NCBI GenBank assembly: GCA_045636705.1
Contig: JAZTYA010000016.1
Location: 1-6,827, forward strand
Direction of reading: 5' to 3'
Source of the DNA: SFWF01 sp045636705
GTDB lineage: Bacteria > Bacillota > Clostridia > Oscillospirales > Acutalibacteraceae
Length of the DNA: 6,827 nucleotides
Shown: piece after piece, positions 5,890-6,827 of the stretch
Layout of the letters: every line of letters begins with the position of its first letter
Numbering within the stretch: the stretch's first letter is position 1
Position numbers and translations under genes: made by a program
Notes under the pieces: model-generated
Seen by the model: only the letters and a program-made list of their open reading frames with translations
What the model was told of the DNA's origin: nothing
Databases searched by the model: none

Positions 5890-6552
5890 ATGGAAACAAA
5901 GGATATTATTTTTGAACTTAGAACGAAAAAAGGACTTTCCCAAGACGAACTGGCGGAGAAAGTGTTTGTGACTCGTCAGGCAGTTTCCCGTTGGGAGAAT
6001 GGTGAAACGATACCCAATACCGAAACGCTGAAACTCCTCTCGGAACTGTTCGATGTTTCCATCAATACACTGCTCGGTGCGCCGAGACCGCCTGTGTGCG
6101 CGTGTTGCGGAATGCCGCTTGATGACAGTAATATCAGCCACGAAAAAGACGGGGCGTGCAACGAAAATTATTGCGGATGGTGTTATGCTGACGGCGATTT
6201 CACCATGGACTTTTGGAAACAATATGCCGCCATCGGCGGCAAGGAAAAGTTCGAGGAATTCAAACAACAACTTGTTCACGAATTCAACACCTTGCTGCAT
6301 ATCGAAGGTTTACCAAAGGTGGAAGATCTGAATGTCTTGCCGGGCAGTTTTGTCAATTTGGAATACCGGTTGCCCAGCGGACAAACGGTGAAATTTCTGG
6401 ATGATAACGCCACCTATCTTGGCAGTCAATTGGAGTGTGCTTTTGGCGGTGACCGTTGCTTTGGTATCGTTGCCAATATGGATTTTTTACTCGTCTGCAC
6501 ATACGAAGAAAACGGCGAAATCCCGGAATTAGTCATTTATAAGAAAAGATAA
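5890..6552 (+). CDS. XRE-family HTH regulator with zinc ribbon (220 aa)
   Basis: Cytosolic DNA-binding protein. Residues 6-62 form a Cro/C1-type helix-turn-helix with the signature LSQDELAEKVFVTRQAVSRW (16-35) and NTETLKLLSELFDVS (43-57). A linker leads to a putative zinc-ribbon domain (PF12674-like) with metal ligands C70/C73 in CACCGMPL (70-77) and C95/C98 in CGWCY (95-99). The remaining part (about 135-220) is a conserved-looking beta-rich segment ending in YKKR. XRE fusions of this kind are common in Clostridia, but their targets and signal are generally unknown. I chose ATG 5890, preceded by AAAGGCGGTGG, rather than ATG 5869, which sits at about +4 of the predicted transcript. It has its own promoter and terminator, so it is monocistronic. 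Autoregulation is plausible but not shown. Confidence 0.88.
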   Translation: METKDIIFELRTKKGLSQDELAEKVFVTRQAVSRWENGETIPNTETLKLLSELFDVSINTLLGAPRPPVCACCGMPLDDSNISHEKDGACNENYCGWCYADGDFTMDFWKQYAAIGGKEKFEEFKQQLVHEFNTLLHIEGLPKVEDLNVLPGSFVNLEYRLPSGQTVKFLDDNATYLGSQLECAFGGDRCFGIVANMDFLLVCTYEENGEIPELVIYKKR

Positions 6553-6556
6553 AAAA

Positions 6557-6594
6557 GCCGCTGAGATGGTTTCACCCACCTTGGCGGCATTTTT
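6557..6594 (+). terminator. Intrinsic terminator after the XRE gene
   Basis: A 13-bp stem with one mismatch (6557-6569 with 6576-6588) has a TTTCAC loop and is followed by ATTTTT. It starts five bases after the stop codon. The run of A before the stem may let it act in both directions. Confidence 0.85.
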
Positions 6595-6604
6595 CATATA
6601 GCGG

Positions 6605-6633
6605 TGGAAATTTTTATTGGGGTATGGTATAAT
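6605..6633 (+). promoter_or_regulatory. Promoter of the nicotinamidase-like gene
   Basis: TATAAT (6628-6633) is preceded by TG one base away. TGGAAA (6605-6610) is a moderate -35 at 17 bases. GGGAGGT (6650-6656) then lies 6 bases before ATG 6663. Confidence 0.7.
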
Positions 6634-6662
6634 AACCTCAAATGCGCATGGGAGGTCTAACG

Positions 6663-6827
6663 ATGAAAAAGACATTGATTGTAGTCGATATGCAAAACGA
6701 TTTTATTGATATGGCACTCGGTACCAAGGAGGCGGTTGCCATCGTCCCCAAGGTTCGAGAAAAGATTCAGGAATACGTCCAAAACGGCGACGAGATTATT
6801 TTCACAAGAGATACTCATTTCGAAAAT
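6663..6827 (+). CDS. Isochorismatase-family cysteine hydrolase, probably nicotinamidase-like (5' part only)
   Basis: The first 55 codons are present and the rest lies past the window. The start MKKTLIVVDMQNDFID is the hallmark of the isochorismatase-like hydrolase fold (PF00857), with D9 as the catalytic Asp. TRDTH (48-52) places D50 and H52 where nicotinamidases (PncA) have their metal-binding Asp and His, so nicotinamide deamidation in NAD salvage is the better guess. The catalytic Lys and Cys and the further metal His are out of view, so another amidase of the family is possible. The frame is open to the last base with no sign of damage. It has its own promoter and a good ribosome site. 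No NAD-salvage partner is seen in the window. Confidence 0.85.
   Translation, partial: MKKTLIVVDMQNDFIDMALGTKEAVAIVPKVREKIQEYVQNGDEIIFTRDTHFEN

Noticed and set aside
5686..6300. 204-residue antisense open frame across tnpV and the XRE gene
   Set aside because: It runs opposite to two confidently identified families, has no ribosome site or promoter, and its composition looks like a shadow frame.

Overview
The window looks like low-GC Firmicutes chromosome, probably a gut-type Clostridia (inference). The support is strong AGGAGG-type ribosome sites, TTGAnn/TATAAT promoters with TG-extended -10 boxes, and several Clostridia-typical families (DUF6809, TnpV, XRE plus zinc ribbon). It splits into two regions that meet at a broken tRNA-Ala gene near 4389-4447.

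Left region (1-4251, minus strand, AT-rich). This is a four-gene surface-polysaccharide operon transcribed leftward from a near-consensus promoter at 4223-4251. The first gene is a membrane polyprenyl-phosphate sugar-1-phosphate transferase, which puts the first sugar on the lipid carrier. Three family-2 glycosyltransferases follow and would extend the chain. The genes are packed: a 12-base gap, then two 4-base stop/start overlaps (ATGA and GTGA). Beyond the operon's last stop, bases 1-191 contain no gene I can support but hold nested inverted repeats that look like a structured intergenic repeat or RNA.

Junction (4252-4507). It contains a hairpin terminator, a 3' fragment of tRNA-Ala(GGC) with encoded CCA, and a perfect 18-bp hairpin. 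The tRNA fragment has its anticodon arm, T arm and 3' acceptor strand but no proper D arm and no 5' acceptor strand. The simplest reading is an attachment-site remnant left when an element integrated into the 3' half of a tRNA-Ala gene. Geometry puts the element to the right, with the intact tRNA beyond the window.

Right region (4508-6827, candidate island). It holds an unrecognised Cys-rich protein on the minus strand, a divergent two-gene plus-strand unit (DUF6809 protein and TnpV, a transposon-associated family), an XRE repressor-like protein with a zinc ribbon and its own promoter and terminator, and the start of a nicotinamidase/isochorismatase-like hydrolase with its own promoter. The DUF6809/TnpV pair uses many more C-ending codons than the polysaccharide genes. 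No integrase, relaxase or transposase is visible, so the island interpretation rests on the tRNA fragment, TnpV and the change in style.

The polysaccharide operon is a coherent pathway unit. The right-hand genes look like separately promoted accessory cargo rather than one pathway. I found no clearly new multi-gene system. The strongest leads are the tRNA boundary, the ribosome-site/-10 palindrome ahead of the DUF6809 gene, and the structured repeat at the left edge.
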